Assembly: GCA_964520985.1 (NCBI GenBank)
Contig: CAZFPB010000001.1
Span: 434,001 to 498,000, forward strand
Source of the DNA: CAYSGL01 sp964520985
Lineage (GTDB): Bacteria; Pseudomonadota; Alphaproteobacteria; Micavibrionales; Micavibrionaceae
Length of the DNA: 64,000 nt
Reading direction: 5' to 3'
Shown: positions 18,622 to 28,018 of the stretch, in pieces
Layout of the letters: every line of letters begins with the position of its first letter
How positions within the stretch are numbered: position 1 is the stretch's first letter
Notes under the pieces: model-generated
Database searches by the model: none
Told to the model about the DNA's origin: nothing
Seen by the model: only the letters and a program-made list of their open reading frames with translations
Program-made: the position numbers and the translations under genes

Positions 18622-18891
18622 ATGACCTGGTTTTCCGCGCTCGTTGTGTATCTGATGGTTTTCTGGACGGTGCTCTTCGCCGTCCTGCCATGGGGAAACC
18701 GCGCGCACGGAGAAGACGATAAAGGGCTGGCCGGCAGCGCGCCGCTTAATCCCCGGATCAAACAAAAATTCCTGATTACGGCCGTTATATCGACAATTTT
18801 GTGGGGCATCATCTGTCTGTTGATCCAGTATGATGTCGTCAATCTGTATGAAATGGGCCGCCTGATGGCCGTGGAGGATTACGAACAATGA
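18622..18891 (+). CDS. DUF1467 family membrane protein
   Basis: 89 residues with two hydrophobic helices (about 5-23 and 49-69) and a charged loop containing LPWGNRAHGE, which is the DUF1467 pattern. The family is nearly confined to alphaproteobacteria and keeps this place between rnj and proS; no function is established. Its stop overlaps the next start by ATGA. Confidence 0.87.
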   Translation: MTWFSALVVYLMVFWTVLFAVLPWGNRAHGEDDKGLAGSAPLNPRIKQKFLITAVISTILWGIICLLIQYDVVNLYEMGRLMAVEDYEQ

Positions 18892-19343
18892 GATATTTTC
18901 TTATCACTGTGTTTTTTACCCTGATGGCTCTGCCGGTGATGGCGCAAACCGTTCAATACAGCGAATGCAAAACACTGGCCGAATATATGCCGCAGGCAGG
19001 CGTGAATTATGAGCCCGGCGTCGATGTAAACGGCAAATCCGTGGCGCCAGCCGATCTCAATGCGGCCCCTTTTGAAATGCCCGATGTCATGTCTATTCCC
19101 TTGTCGATCGATCTGGCCAGACGCCTGCCAGACCCGCCGCAGGGTATGGAAGCCGATGCGTCTGTCGGCTTTCTGGAAGTTCATAAGGATGGCCGAATTG
19201 TATTTGAAGGCAAGGACTGGACCCCGCAGGTTTATGCCATTTGCCGGGGCGAACCGATGCCGCCTGTCGTATCCGAGGATGGACAAAAGCCCAGCGAAAC
19301 CGTAGAGTCGGCGCCTGCAAAAGCAACAGACAGGTATAATTAA
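18888..19343 (+). CDS. Small exported protein of unknown function
   Basis: 151 residues. A clear signal peptide (hydrophobic 3-17, likely cut after VMA at 17-19) precedes a mature part with two cysteines, Cys27 and Cys119, which could form a disulfide. The middle part (65-115) reads as a compact beta-rich domain; the tail from 121 is Pro/Glu-rich and probably disordered. I do not recognise a family. ATGA overlap with DUF1467 and direct abutment with proS place it in the same transcript. Confidence 0.75.
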   Translation: MRYFLITVFFTLMALPVMAQTVQYSECKTLAEYMPQAGVNYEPGVDVNGKSVAPADLNAAPFEMPDVMSIPLSIDLARRLPDPPQGMEADASVGFLEVHKDGRIVFEGKDWTPQVYAICRGEPMPPVVSEDGQKPSETVESAPAKATDRYN

Positions 19344-20816
19344 ATGACGAACGCGCAGCCCCAAGCCAAGAAGCCGATGACGGCAGTTACACCAACCCGG
19401 GAAGAAGATTTCCCCGGCTGGTACCAGGCTGTCATCAAAGCGGCCGACCTCGCGGAAAATTCGCCGGTACGCGGATCGATGATCGTGAAGCCCTATGGCT
19501 GGGCCATATGGGAAAACATGCAGCGTATCTTCGATGTCTGGCTGAAAGACTATGGCGTGCAGAACGCATCGTTCCCGCTCCTCATTCCTGTCAGCTTTCT
19601 GGCGAAAGAAGCCGAGCACGTTGAGGGCTTTGCCAAAGAATGCGCCGTGGTTACACACCACCGTCTGGAATCAGATGGCAAAGGTGGTCTGATTCCGGCG
19701 CCATCCGCCAAACTGGAAGAGCCGTATGTGATCCGCCCTACATCGGAGACGATCATCGGCGATGCCATGGCGCGCTGGATTCAATCCTACCGCGATCTGC
19801 CGTTGCAATTAAACCAGTGGGGCAACGTCATGCGGTGGGAAATGCGCACTCGCATGTTTCTGCGCACGTCCGAATTCTTCTGGCATGAAGGCCATAACGC
19901 GTTTGAAGACAAGGCGGGTGCGGAAAAAGATTGTCTCACCGTGCTTGATATGTACGAAAAATTCTTCACTGAAGTATTGGCGTTCGATGGCTACAAAGGC
20001 ATTAAAACACCCGAAGAGCGCTTCCCCGGCGCTGATGAAACCTATGCTTTTGAAGCCCTGATGCAGGATGGTAAAGCGCTGCAGGCGGCCACGACGCACA
20101 ACCTCGGCACCAACTTCGCCAAGAGCTGCGCCATTAAATACCAGGATCGTGACGGCAAGGAGCAATACGTTCATACGACCAGCTGGGCTTTCAGCACGCG
20201 CACCATCGGCGGTCTTATTATGATCCATGCCGATGATGACGGGATGATCATGCCGCCACGCATCGCGCCGCAACAGGTTGTTATTTTACCGATCATCAAA
20301 GACGGCGCAGGCGAAGAGCTGATTGCCTATGCGCAGAAGATTGCTGCTGACCTGAAAAAAGCAGGCATCACCGCCAAGTGCGATCTACGTGATATGCGTA
20401 CACCCGATAAAATGTGGGAAGCCGTGAAAAAAGGCATTCCGGTCCGCGTTGAAATCGGCGAGCGCGAGAGGGAACAAAATCAGGTGACCTTCGTGCGCCG
20501 CGATCTAGGCAAGGAATCGAAAAAGACCGTGACCACCGATGAGTTTATCAAGGGCATCCACGGCGTTCTCGATGATATGCATGACGCTATGCTCGCCAAA
20601 TCGCGCAAACACCGCGACGATAATACGGTTGAAGGTAATTCGCTTGCCGATGTGAAAGCATTCTTCGAGGCAGGCAAAGCCGGTTTTGTCAAAGTGCCGG
20701 TGGCTGTCTTGAAGGAGGCGGGTATGGATGAGGTGATGCAGCAGCACGGTTTATCCGCTCGTAACATGCCGTTCACCGATAACGGCCACAAAGTTCTGAT
20801 TGCGAAAGCCTATTAA
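19344..20816 (+). CDS. proS: Prolyl-tRNA synthetase, archaeal/eukaryotic type
   Basis: 490 residues, class II synthetase charging tRNA-Pro. The N-terminus (EEDFPGWYQ, SPVRGSMIVKPYGWAIWE), motif 2 region RWEMRTRMF and motif 3 region near 287-300, plus a C-terminal domain ending in KAY, match the archaeal/eukaryotic-type ProRS (ProS type 3). Bacterial-type enzymes (about 570 residues) and the short form usual in alphaproteobacteria (about 440) start differently and carry or lack an INS editing domain. It is nevertheless at the usual alphaproteobacterial proS locus before lolC. Its stop overlaps the lolC start (TAATG). Confidence 0.94.
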   Translation: MTNAQPQAKKPMTAVTPTREEDFPGWYQAVIKAADLAENSPVRGSMIVKPYGWAIWENMQRIFDVWLKDYGVQNASFPLLIPVSFLAKEAEHVEGFAKECAVVTHHRLESDGKGGLIPAPSAKLEEPYVIRPTSETIIGDAMARWIQSYRDLPLQLNQWGNVMRWEMRTRMFLRTSEFFWHEGHNAFEDKAGAEKDCLTVLDMYEKFFTEVLAFDGYKGIKTPEERFPGADETYAFEALMQDGKALQAATTHNLGTNFAKSCAIKYQDRDGKEQYVHTTSWAFSTRTIGGLIMIHADDDGMIMPPRIAPQQVVILPIIKDGAGEELIAYAQKIAADLKKAGITAKCDLRDMRTPDKMWEAVKKGIPVRVEIGEREREQNQVTFVRRDLGKESKKTVTTDEFIKGIHGVLDDMHDAMLAKSRKHRDDNTVEGNSLADVKAFFEAGKAGFVKVPVAVLKEAGMDEVMQQHGLSARNMPFTDNGHKVLIAKAY

Positions 20817-22057
20817 TGTTTAACCCCTTTGAACGTATGATGGCAGGTCGGTATTTGCGCGCGCGCAAGGCCGAAGGCTTTGTCTCCGTCATTGCCGGCT
20901 TCTCGTTCCTCGGCATCATGATCGGCGTTGCGACGCTCATCATCGTGATGTCGGTGATGAACGGCTTCCGTGCCGAGCTGGTCGGACGCATTCTGGGTTT
21001 GAACGGTCACTTGAACATCTACGCTCATACCGGTCCGATGCAGGGTTATGACGATGTGCTTAAGCGTGTCGAGCTGGTTAATGGTGTTGTCAGTGCGCGT
21101 CCTTTTGTGGAAGGACAGGTGCTTGTCTCCGTCGGTGGCACGGCGAATGGCGCGATGGTGCGCGGATTACGCACGCAGGATTTCGACAACAAGCCCATCC
21201 TCGCTAATTCCATCGTGCAAGGCTCGATGAAAGATTTCACGGGTAACACCGTGGCGGTTGGCACCGAAATGGCGCGCCGGATGAATTTAATGATCGGCAC
21301 GACGATTACGCTGATGGCGCCCAAGGGTAAAGCCACGCCGTTCGGGACCATTCCGCGCTCGGCCCAATATACGGTGGGCCAGATATTCGATGTCGGCATG
21401 TATGAATACAACAATGGCTACATCTTTATGCCGCTGGAAAGCGCGCAGAAATTCTTCCAGATGCCGAACGCCGTAACCGCCATTGAAGTGATGGCGCAAT
21501 CGCCCATGCAGGTGGACCGCGTCAAGGAAACGCTTAATCAAGTGGTTGGCGGTTTCGCTGATGTTTATGACTGGCGTGATGCGAACAAATCATTCCTGAA
21601 CGCGCTAGCGGTGGAACGGAATGTTATGTTCCTGATCCTGACGCTGATTATCATTGTCGCGGCGTTTAACATTATTTCTTCGATGATCATGCTGGTGAAG
21701 GACAAAGGGCGCGACATCGCGATCCTGCGCACCATGGGCGCGACCAAGGGTATGATCATGCGCATCTTTATTCTGACGGGAGCTAGTATCGGCATCGCCG
21801 GAACCGCGTTCGGTGCTGCCGCCGGGATTGCGTTTGCCGTCAACATTGAATCGATCCGCCAGTTCCTTGAAGGGCTGACCGGCACGGAACTTTTCGCCGA
21901 TGAAATCTATTTCCTCTCGAAGCTCCCCGCCGTTGTGGAATGGGATGAGGTGATTATCGTGATCGGCATGGCGCTTGTGCTGTCGATCGCCGCGACCATT
22001 TACCCGGCGTGGCGCGCTTCGCGTCTCGATCCGGTGGAGGCCCTGCGCTATGAGTAA
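20816..22057 (+). CDS. lolC: Lipoprotein-releasing ABC transporter permease LolC/LolE
   Basis: 413 residues. Membrane helix at about 23-46, a large periplasmic MacB-like domain (about 50-260), then three helices in the FtsX domain (about 265-290, 315-340, 375-400). With LolD it extracts outer-membrane lipoproteins from the inner membrane. Only one permease gene is present, as is normal in alphaproteobacteria where a single LolC/E-type protein (LolF-like) makes a homodimer. It overlaps lolD by eight bases. Confidence 0.92.
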   Translation: MFNPFERMMAGRYLRARKAEGFVSVIAGFSFLGIMIGVATLIIVMSVMNGFRAELVGRILGLNGHLNIYAHTGPMQGYDDVLKRVELVNGVVSARPFVEGQVLVSVGGTANGAMVRGLRTQDFDNKPILANSIVQGSMKDFTGNTVAVGTEMARRMNLMIGTTITLMAPKGKATPFGTIPRSAQYTVGQIFDVGMYEYNNGYIFMPLESAQKFFQMPNAVTAIEVMAQSPMQVDRVKETLNQVVGGFADVYDWRDANKSFLNALAVERNVMFLILTLIIIVAAFNIISSMIMLVKDKGRDIAILRTMGATKGMIMRIFILTGASIGIAGTAFGAAAGIAFAVNIESIRQFLEGLTGTELFADEIYFLSKLPAVVEWDEVIIVIGMALVLSIAATIYPAWRASRLDPVEALRYE

Positions 22058-22733
22058 CGATATCCTGCTGAAAACACTGGGCCTGCAGCGCATCTATAAG
22101 CAAGGCGGCGAAGCGCTGACCATTTTGCACGATGTTGATGTAGAAATCCGCAAAGGCGAAATCGTCGCGCTTGTGGGGCCGAGCGGCTCGGGCAAATCGA
22201 CCTTCCTGCAAATGGCCGGACTGCTCGATACACCGACCAAAGGCACGATTGAAGTCAATTATAAGGACGTAACGCGTCTGGGTGATCAGGAACGCACGAT
22301 GCTGCGCCGTGATTTCATGGGTTTCGTTTATCAATTCCATTATCTGTTGCCGGAATTCTCTGCGCTTGAAAACGTGGTGTTGCCACAGATGGTCGGCGGT
22401 AAATCGCAAAAAGATGCCGAAGAGCGGGCCAAAGAGCTGCTCGAAAAAATGAAGCTCTCGCATCGTCTTGAACACCGTCCTGCTAGATTGTCGGGCGGTG
22501 AGCAGCAACGCGTGGCGATCGCCCGCGCGCTAGCCAATAACCCTAAATTGCTGATCGCGGATGAGCCGACCGGAAACCTCGACCCCGAAACCTCGGCGCA
22601 TGTGTTTGAAATGCTGACGTCTTTGGCCCGGGAAGAAGGTGTTGGCGCGTTGATCGCTACGCACAACATGACGCTGGCCGGTAAGATGGATCGCATCCTC
22701 GAGCTGAAAAACGGGCGGATAATCAGCTATTAA
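22050..22733 (+). CDS. lolD: Lipoprotein-releasing ABC transporter ATP-binding protein
   Basis: 227 residues from the ATG at 22050. Walker A GPSGSGKST at 43-51, Q-loop region near 92-96, signature LSGGEQQR near 147-154, Walker B LLIADEPTGNLDP near 167-179 and the switch His in ATHN near 205. The TGNLD ending of Walker B and the pairing with LolC identify LolD rather than a generic importer ATPase. Confidence 0.95.
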   Translation: MSNDILLKTLGLQRIYKQGGEALTILHDVDVEIRKGEIVALVGPSGSGKSTFLQMAGLLDTPTKGTIEVNYKDVTRLGDQERTMLRRDFMGFVYQFHYLLPEFSALENVVLPQMVGGKSQKDAEERAKELLEKMKLSHRLEHRPARLSGGEQQRVAIARALANNPKLLIADEPTGNLDPETSAHVFEMLTSLAREEGVGALIATHNMTLAGKMDRILELKNGRIISY

Positions 22734-22770
22734 TCCTTGAGCTTTGGGCGCTAAACCGCTTTGATGGGAC

Positions 22771-25700
22771 ATGTCTTCCTTTGTTCATTTGCGCGTGCAT
22801 TCTGCCTATTCCCTGGCTGAGGGAGCGATCCCGGTCAAGGACCTGGTCAAACGCGCCACTTTGAATAAAATGGATGCGGTTGCCATGACCGATACGAACA
22901 ATATGTTCGGCGCGCTTGAATTCGCGCTCGCCGCCAAAAAAGAAAACATTCAGCCTATTATTGGTGCGCAGCTGATGCTGGAAGATTCCTGCCAGATTGT
23001 GTTGCTGTGTAAATCACAAACCGGCTATCTCAATCTCTCCAAGCTAGTCAGCGATACCTACATGGAAGGCGGCGGTGGAAAAGATTTCCTCGCGACCTAC
23101 GACAAGCTGACAGAATGCGCGGGCGACCTGATCTGTCTATCCGGCGGGCCGCAAAAGGGCGTGGTTGATCAGACGCGCTTGTTGTTCCTCAAAGATCTCT
23201 TCGGCGATCGGTTTTACATCGAGTTGCAGCGCCATCATCTGACGGAAGAAGATCAAAATGAAACGGCCTTGATTGATTTTGCCTATGCGCAGAATGTGCC
23301 GTTGGTGGCAACGAACGATTGCTATTTCCTCGACCCGTCCATGCATGAAGCGCACGACGCGTTGCTGTGTATTGCGGAAGGACGTTATATCAGCGAGGCC
23401 GATCGTCGCCGTGTCACCAAACATCACTTTTTCAAATCTTGCGAAGATATGGAAGCGCTGTTTGCCGATGTGCCAGAAGCGATTGCGAACACGCGGGTTA
23501 TTGCGGAACGCTGCGCCTTCCTGCTAAAGGCCATCGATCCCATCTTGCCGCCGTTTAAAAGCGAAAGCGGGCGCGCAGAACCAGAAGAATTGCGCGCGCA
23601 GGCTAAAGAAGGCCTGCAATGGCGCCTTGATAACTACGTGCAGGATGCCGATCACAAACCATACTGGGACCGGCTGGAGTTTGAGCTGAATGTTATTCAG
23701 ACGATGGGGTTCCCGGGATATTTCCTGATCTGCTCCAACTTTATCAAATGGGCCAAGAATAACGGGATTCCGGTGGGGCCGGGCCGGGGGTCGGGCGCAG
23801 GTTCAGTCGTCGCCTGGTCGCTGCAGATTACCGACCTTGACCCATTGCAATTCAACTTGCTGTTCGAGCGTTTCCTCAATCCCGAGCGCGTGTCGATGCC
23901 GGACTTCGACGTCGACTTCTGTCAGGATCGCCGCGATGAAGTCATCAAATACGTGCAGGATCGCTACGGCCACGACCATGTTGCACAGATTATCACCTTC
24001 GGAAAGCTGCAGGCACGTAACACGGTGCGCGATGTTGGGCGCGTATTACAGATGCCATACGGGCAGGTAGACCGCCTCGCCAAGATGATTCCAAACAATC
24101 CGGCCAATCCGGTTACGCTCGGTGAAGCGTTAGAGCAGGATGCGGATCTGCGCGCCGAACGCGACAAGGATGAAACCAGCATCAAGCTGATTGATGTTGC
24201 GTTAAAGCTCGAAGGCCTCTACCGCCATGCGTCGACCCATGCCGCAGGCGTGGTGATCGGTGATCGCCCGCTGTATCAGCTCTGTCCGGTATACCGCGAT
24301 CCGCGCTCTGAGATGCCTGTCACTCAATTCAACATGAAATATGTTGAGAGTGCCGGTCTGGTAAAATTCGACTTTCTTGGTTTAAAGACGCTTACGGTCA
24401 TTCAAAAGGCCCTGCAATACATCAAGCAGACGAGCGGAGAGGAGTACGACATTCTCAAAATTCCGCTGGATGATGAGAAAACCTTCCAGATGTTGGCCAA
24501 GGGCGATGCGACTGGGGTGTTCCAGCTGGAAAGTACCGGCATGAAAGACGTGCTGCGAAAAATGAAGCCAAACCGCTTTGAGGATATCATCGCGCTCGTG
24601 GCGCTGTATCGTCCGGGACCGATGGATAATATACCGCGCTACATTTCCACCAAGGCGGGCAAGGAAGAGCCGGATTATCTGCATCCCAAATTGCAGCCGA
24701 TGCTGGAAGAAACCTACGGCATCATGATCTATCAGGAACAGGTCATGCAGGCCGCGCAGCTTTTGGCGGGATACTCGCTCGGTAACGCCGACCTGCTGCG
24801 CCGCGCGATGGGTAAAAAGATCAAAGAGGAGATGGATAAGGAGCGCGATAAGTTTGTCGAAGGCTCTGCGCGTGTCAGTCAGGTGCCGGCGGCGCAGGCG
24901 GAAAGTATCTTCGATCAGATCGCCAAGTTTGCCGGATACGGCTTCAACAAGTCGCACGCTGCAGCCTATGCGCTTGTGGCGTATCAGACAGCATGGCTCA
25001 AAGCCAACTATCCGGTGGAATTCATGGCGGCGTCTATGACGCTCGACTATGGCAACACGGAAAAGCTTGCTATCTTCAAGCAGGAATGTGACCGGATGGG
25101 CATTGAGATCGTACCACCGGATATCAATAAGTCCGAAGCGATGTTCAAAGTCGATGAGGCAAAAATCCGTTATGCGCTCGCCGCGCTGAAAGGCGTGGGC
25201 GAGGGCGCGATGCACCGTGTGATGGAGGAGCGCGCGCAGAACGGCGCCTACAAGTCGCTGACTGATTTCATCAGTCGCCTCGATGCCAAATCCATGAACC
25301 GTCGCCAGTTTGAAATGCTGATCGCGGCAGGCGCGTTCGATTCCCTGCATAAGAACCGTGCGCAACTGCATGGAAGCGCCGAGATGCTGCTCCGTCATGC
25401 GCAATCTCAGGCGGCCGAGCGCATGAGTGGGCAAGTCAGCCTGTTTGGCGGCGATGACAGTGCGCACAGCGATATCCCGCCGATGCCCGCTGTCATGGAA
25501 TGGGATCCGCTAGAGCGACTGGGCTATGAATTCGGCGCGGTCGGCTTCTACCTCTCTGCGCATCCACTCGATGGGCGGCGCGAGCAGTTGGCGCGGATGA
25601 ATATCCTGCCGGTGGCGGAAGTTGCCGATGCCTTGCGTCACCGCACGTCGAGCCGCGTGCAATTGGCGGGCATCCTGCTGAAAAAGCAGGAACGCATCGC

Positions 25701-26133
25701 CAAGAGCGGCAACAAATTCGCTTTCCTGCAGATATCCGATCCATCGGGCGTGTTCGAAGTCATGATCTTCTCGGACACGCTGGCCCGCACGCGCGGGTTC
25801 CTCGAGCCGGGTACATCGTTGCTGGTCACGGCCGATGCTGAAGTGAATGATGACCAGTTGCGCCTGACGGGGCAAGATGTGAAGCCACTCGACGCTGCCG
25901 TTGCGCACAAGCTCACCGAAGTGCGCGTGCATATGGATGCGCCAGCACCAGCCGCGAAAGTGAAGGAATTACTGGCGATCGAAGGAGCGGGGGCCGTGAA
26001 GGTGTTTATCTACGCGCATCTGCCCGATGGCACGCAGGCTGAGATTGCTGTCTCGGGCCGCCACGCCGTATCACCCGCCGCGATCCATGCCATCAATCGC
26101 ACGCCCGGTATCCTGAAAGTGGAAGAGCGTTAG
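22771..26133 (+). CDS. dnaE: DNA polymerase III subunit alpha
   Basis: 1120 residues, the replicative polymerase. A PHP domain occupies about 1-270 (HLRVHSAYSLAEG at 6-18). The polymerase catalytic aspartates lie in PDFDVDF near 377-383 and in KFDFLGLKT near 531-539. Helix-hairpin-helix and OB regions follow (OB near 960-1040). Length is slightly below E. coli DnaE (1160), so the C-terminal tau-binding part is short. It follows lolD by 37 bases and ends four bases into the convergent orphan gene. Confidence 0.97.
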   Translation: MSSFVHLRVHSAYSLAEGAIPVKDLVKRATLNKMDAVAMTDTNNMFGALEFALAAKKENIQPIIGAQLMLEDSCQIVLLCKSQTGYLNLSKLVSDTYMEGGGGKDFLATYDKLTECAGDLICLSGGPQKGVVDQTRLLFLKDLFGDRFYIELQRHHLTEEDQNETALIDFAYAQNVPLVATNDCYFLDPSMHEAHDALLCIAEGRYISEADRRRVTKHHFFKSCEDMEALFADVPEAIANTRVIAERCAFLLKAIDPILPPFKSESGRAEPEELRAQAKEGLQWRLDNYVQDADHKPYWDRLEFELNVIQTMGFPGYFLICSNFIKWAKNNGIPVGPGRGSGAGSVVAWSLQITDLDPLQFNLLFERFLNPERVSMPDFDVDFCQDRRDEVIKYVQDRYGHDHVAQIITFGKLQARNTVRDVGRVLQMPYGQVDRLAKMIPNNPANPVTLGEALEQDADLRAERDKDETSIKLIDVALKLEGLYRHASTHAAGVVIGDRPLYQLCPVYRDPRSEMPVTQFNMKYVESAGLVKFDFLGLKTLTVIQKALQYIKQTSGEEYDILKIPLDDEKTFQMLAKGDATGVFQLESTGMKDVLRKMKPNRFEDIIALVALYRPGPMDNIPRYISTKAGKEEPDYLHPKLQPMLEETYGIMIYQEQVMQAAQLLAGYSLGNADLLRRAMGKKIKEEMDKERDKFVEGSARVSQVPAAQAESIFDQIAKFAGYGFNKSHAAAYALVAYQTAWLKANYPVEFMAASMTLDYGNTEKLAIFKQECDRMGIEIVPPDINKSEAMFKVDEAKIRYALAALKGVGEGAMHRVMEERAQNGAYKSLTDFISRLDAKSMNRRQFEMLIAAGAFDSLHKNRAQLHGSAEMLLRHAQSQAAERMSGQVSLFGGDDSAHSDIPPMPAVMEWDPLERLGYEFGAVGFYLSAHPLDGRREQLARMNILPVAEVADALRHRTSSRVQLAGILLKKQERIAKSGNKFAFLQISDPSGVFEVMIFSDTLARTRGFLEPGTSLLVTADAEVNDDQLRLTGQDVKPLDAAVAHKLTEVRVHMDAPAPAAKVKELLAIEGAGAVKVFIYAHLPDGTQAEIAVSGRHAVSPAAIHAINRTPGILKVEER

Positions 26134-26798
26134 CCTTTGCCGAATTTGGGCGCGATGATCTGCGCCGTGGGTCTGTGTTCAGGCTCCTGAACGCAGGCAA
26201 AGATGCCGATGTAGTTGTCCTGCAGGGCGGCCTCGTTCGAAATATCATAGTGCTTTCGATATGTTACAACATCATGCAGCGATAAGTCGCACGCTTCGAT
26301 GACGCGCTGTGTTGTCAATATCTCGCGTTTTGCCCGATCAATCCTTTCGGGCATGAATTCCAGCAGCTCTTTGAGAGTTTCTTTAAAGTCCGCGGCAAAT
26401 TGCGCGTATTCCTGACGCTGGATAAGATCCGTATAATCTATCAGTTCGCCGCGCAGCGCTGTATTCAGATTGAATTGCTGCGACAGGCTTTCCAGGAAAA
26501 TCTTCGTTGGCGTATCTTCCCGCCTTTCCGGCTGTTCATAGAATGAAAGGCTTCGTCTGATTTGTCCCAATGTAATGAGGTACAGAGAATCCTGCCTAAA
26601 ACCGATGTAGCGGTGAAGATGAGCTACCAAGCCCGTATAGACCTGATTGGCTCTGCCAGTGCTCTTTGAAGGAGATTCTTGCATCTCCTTCAGGACCTCA
26701 GCCGTTTTTTGCTCCATATGAGGATATTCATTGTTATAGCGCCCCCATAGGGTGGCCAGCTGTTGCAGCGGGTCGGGCTGTTTTTCTATTATACTCAT
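26130..26798 (-). CDS. Orphan protein of unknown function convergent with dnaE
   Basis: 222 residues, hydrophilic, rich in predicted helix, no signal peptide, membrane segment or motif that I recognise. Residues 1-120 contain many Gln, Glu and Arg and the segment 135-185 could form a long amphipathic helix. The start at 26798 has no strong Shine-Dalgarno sequence, so the true start may be different. Its stop lies inside the dnaE stop codon region (four-base convergent overlap). The sustained open frame and the absence of any competing gene support it as real. Confidence 0.6.
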   Translation of the reverse strand: MSIIEKQPDPLQQLATLWGRYNNEYPHMEQKTAEVLKEMQESPSKSTGRANQVYTGLVAHLHRYIGFRQDSLYLITLGQIRRSLSFYEQPERREDTPTKIFLESLSQQFNLNTALRGELIDYTDLIQRQEYAQFAADFKETLKELLEFMPERIDRAKREILTTQRVIEACDLSLHDVVTYRKHYDISNEAALQDNYIGIFACVQEPEHRPTAQIIAPKFGKG

Positions 26799-27180
26799 GA
26801 CATGCTATTTGCATAACTTAAGCGCAGGCGTCAACAGTCATTTTCACAGGCGATCCCAAGGCTTTATGCTGTATTGCGCCTGATGATGTGCCAAGAAAGT
26901 ATTCAGTTCGTTCGGCGTAATTTTTTCCCGGGGACCTGTTTTGGGGCCTAAAAAGGAAAACGGGCGCACTGCACCCGTTGATGCCGTCATCCTAACACAA
27001 GAACGGGCGAATAGGGTGGTTTTTCTTGAGAAAACCCTTGCTTTTCCGCCCCGAAACGCCTTATAAAGCCGCATCCATGGGGCAGTTCCCGTGGAAATTC
27101 ACAGGATCAGTTCCTTACCGGTGCCTTACAAAGGCCAAGGCTGATCCAAGGATATAACCGGTTTTATAAGGAGACCACCC
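26799..27180. other. 382-base intergenic region upstream of rpsB
   Basis: No convincing gene. It separates the divergent orphan gene from rpsB and holds the candidate rpsB promoter at 27038-27067 and about 110 bases of leader before the rpsB start. S2 leaders are often targets of autoregulation, but I cannot see a defined S2-binding fold here. An imperfect hairpin (GGTTTT/AAAACC around 27018-27036) lies just upstream of the -35. Confidence 0.5.
27038..27067 (+). promoter_or_regulatory. Candidate rpsB-tsf promoter
   Basis: TTGCTT (27038-27043) and TATAAA (27062-27067) with an 18-base spacer, about 113 bases before the rpsB ATG. This is the best -35/-10 pair in the region; a long 5' leader would follow. 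Confidence 0.5.
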
Positions 27181-27981
27181 ATGGCTATGCCAACATTCAC
27201 TATGCGCCAGCTGCTCGAAGCAGGCGTTCACTTCGGACACCACACCCGCCGCTGGAACCCTAAAATGCGCCAATACATCTTTGGTGTGCGTAACGGCGTT
27301 CACATCATGGACTTGCAACAGACGACCCCGATGCTGGGTACCGCTCTGCAAGCCCTGCGCGATATCGTCGCCAATGGCGGCCGCGTTCTGTTTGTCGGCA
27401 CGAAGCGCCAGGCACAGGAAAAAGTGGCTGAAAGCGCGAAACGCTGCGGTCAGTACTACGTTAACCACCGCTGGCTCGGCGGCATGCTGACGAACTGGAA
27501 AACCATTTCCGGTTCGATCAACCGCCTGCGCGAACTCGAAGAACTGGCTGCCAAAGGCGGTACAGGTCTGACCAAAAAAGAAATGCTGATGAACGCCCGT
27601 GAGCGCGAGAAGCTCGACCTTTCCCTCGGTGGTATCAAGGACATGGGCGGCAAGCCTGATGCGATTTTCATCATCGACGTGACCAAAGAAGATCTGGCCG
27701 TTCAAGAAGCCAATGTCCTGGGTATTCCCGTTTTTGCGATCCTCGATACCAATGCCAGCCCGGATGGCATCATGTACCCAATCCCAGGCAACGATGACGC
27801 TCTGCGCGCGATCGAACTGTACTGCGACCTGGTATCGGATGCGGTTCTTGACGGTCTGCAGGCTGAAATGGGCCGTTCCGGCAAAGACATCGGCGCTGCC
27901 GCTGATCTGAAAGTGGAAGTACCGGCTGCTGCGGAAGCGGAGGCTGATGAAGCCCCTGTTAAAGCGGCTGCCGCTGGTTAA
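27181..27981 (+). CDS. rpsB: 30S ribosomal protein S2
   Basis: 266 residues. The family opening (TMRQLLEAGVHFGHHTRRWNPKM region, 7-29) and NRWLGG-like segment near 97-103 (HRWLGGMLTNW) are clear. The last about 30 residues form an Ala/Glu-rich acidic tail as in many alphaproteobacteria. A strong AAGGAG site lies eight bases before the ATG. It heads the rpsB-tsf operon, which ends in a terminator at 28984. Confidence 0.98.
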   Translation: MAMPTFTMRQLLEAGVHFGHHTRRWNPKMRQYIFGVRNGVHIMDLQQTTPMLGTALQALRDIVANGGRVLFVGTKRQAQEKVAESAKRCGQYYVNHRWLGGMLTNWKTISGSINRLRELEELAAKGGTGLTKKEMLMNAREREKLDLSLGGIKDMGGKPDAIFIIDVTKEDLAVQEANVLGIPVFAILDTNASPDGIMYPIPGNDDALRAIELYCDLVSDAVLDGLQAEMGRSGKDIGAAADLKVEVPAAAEAEADEAPVKAAAAG

Positions 27982-28018
27982 TCCCTTCGTTTAAAGTAAT
28001 CACATAAGGAATTGAAAT

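Noticed and set aside
24382..25467. 361-codon open frame antisense to dnaE
   Set aside because: It lies wholly within the conserved DnaE coding region, with the composition expected of a reverse-frame shadow and no family features.
26844..27074. 76-codon minus-strand frame upstream of rpsB
   Set aside because: No ribosome-binding site, composition unlike neighbouring genes, and it covers the likely rpsB promoter.
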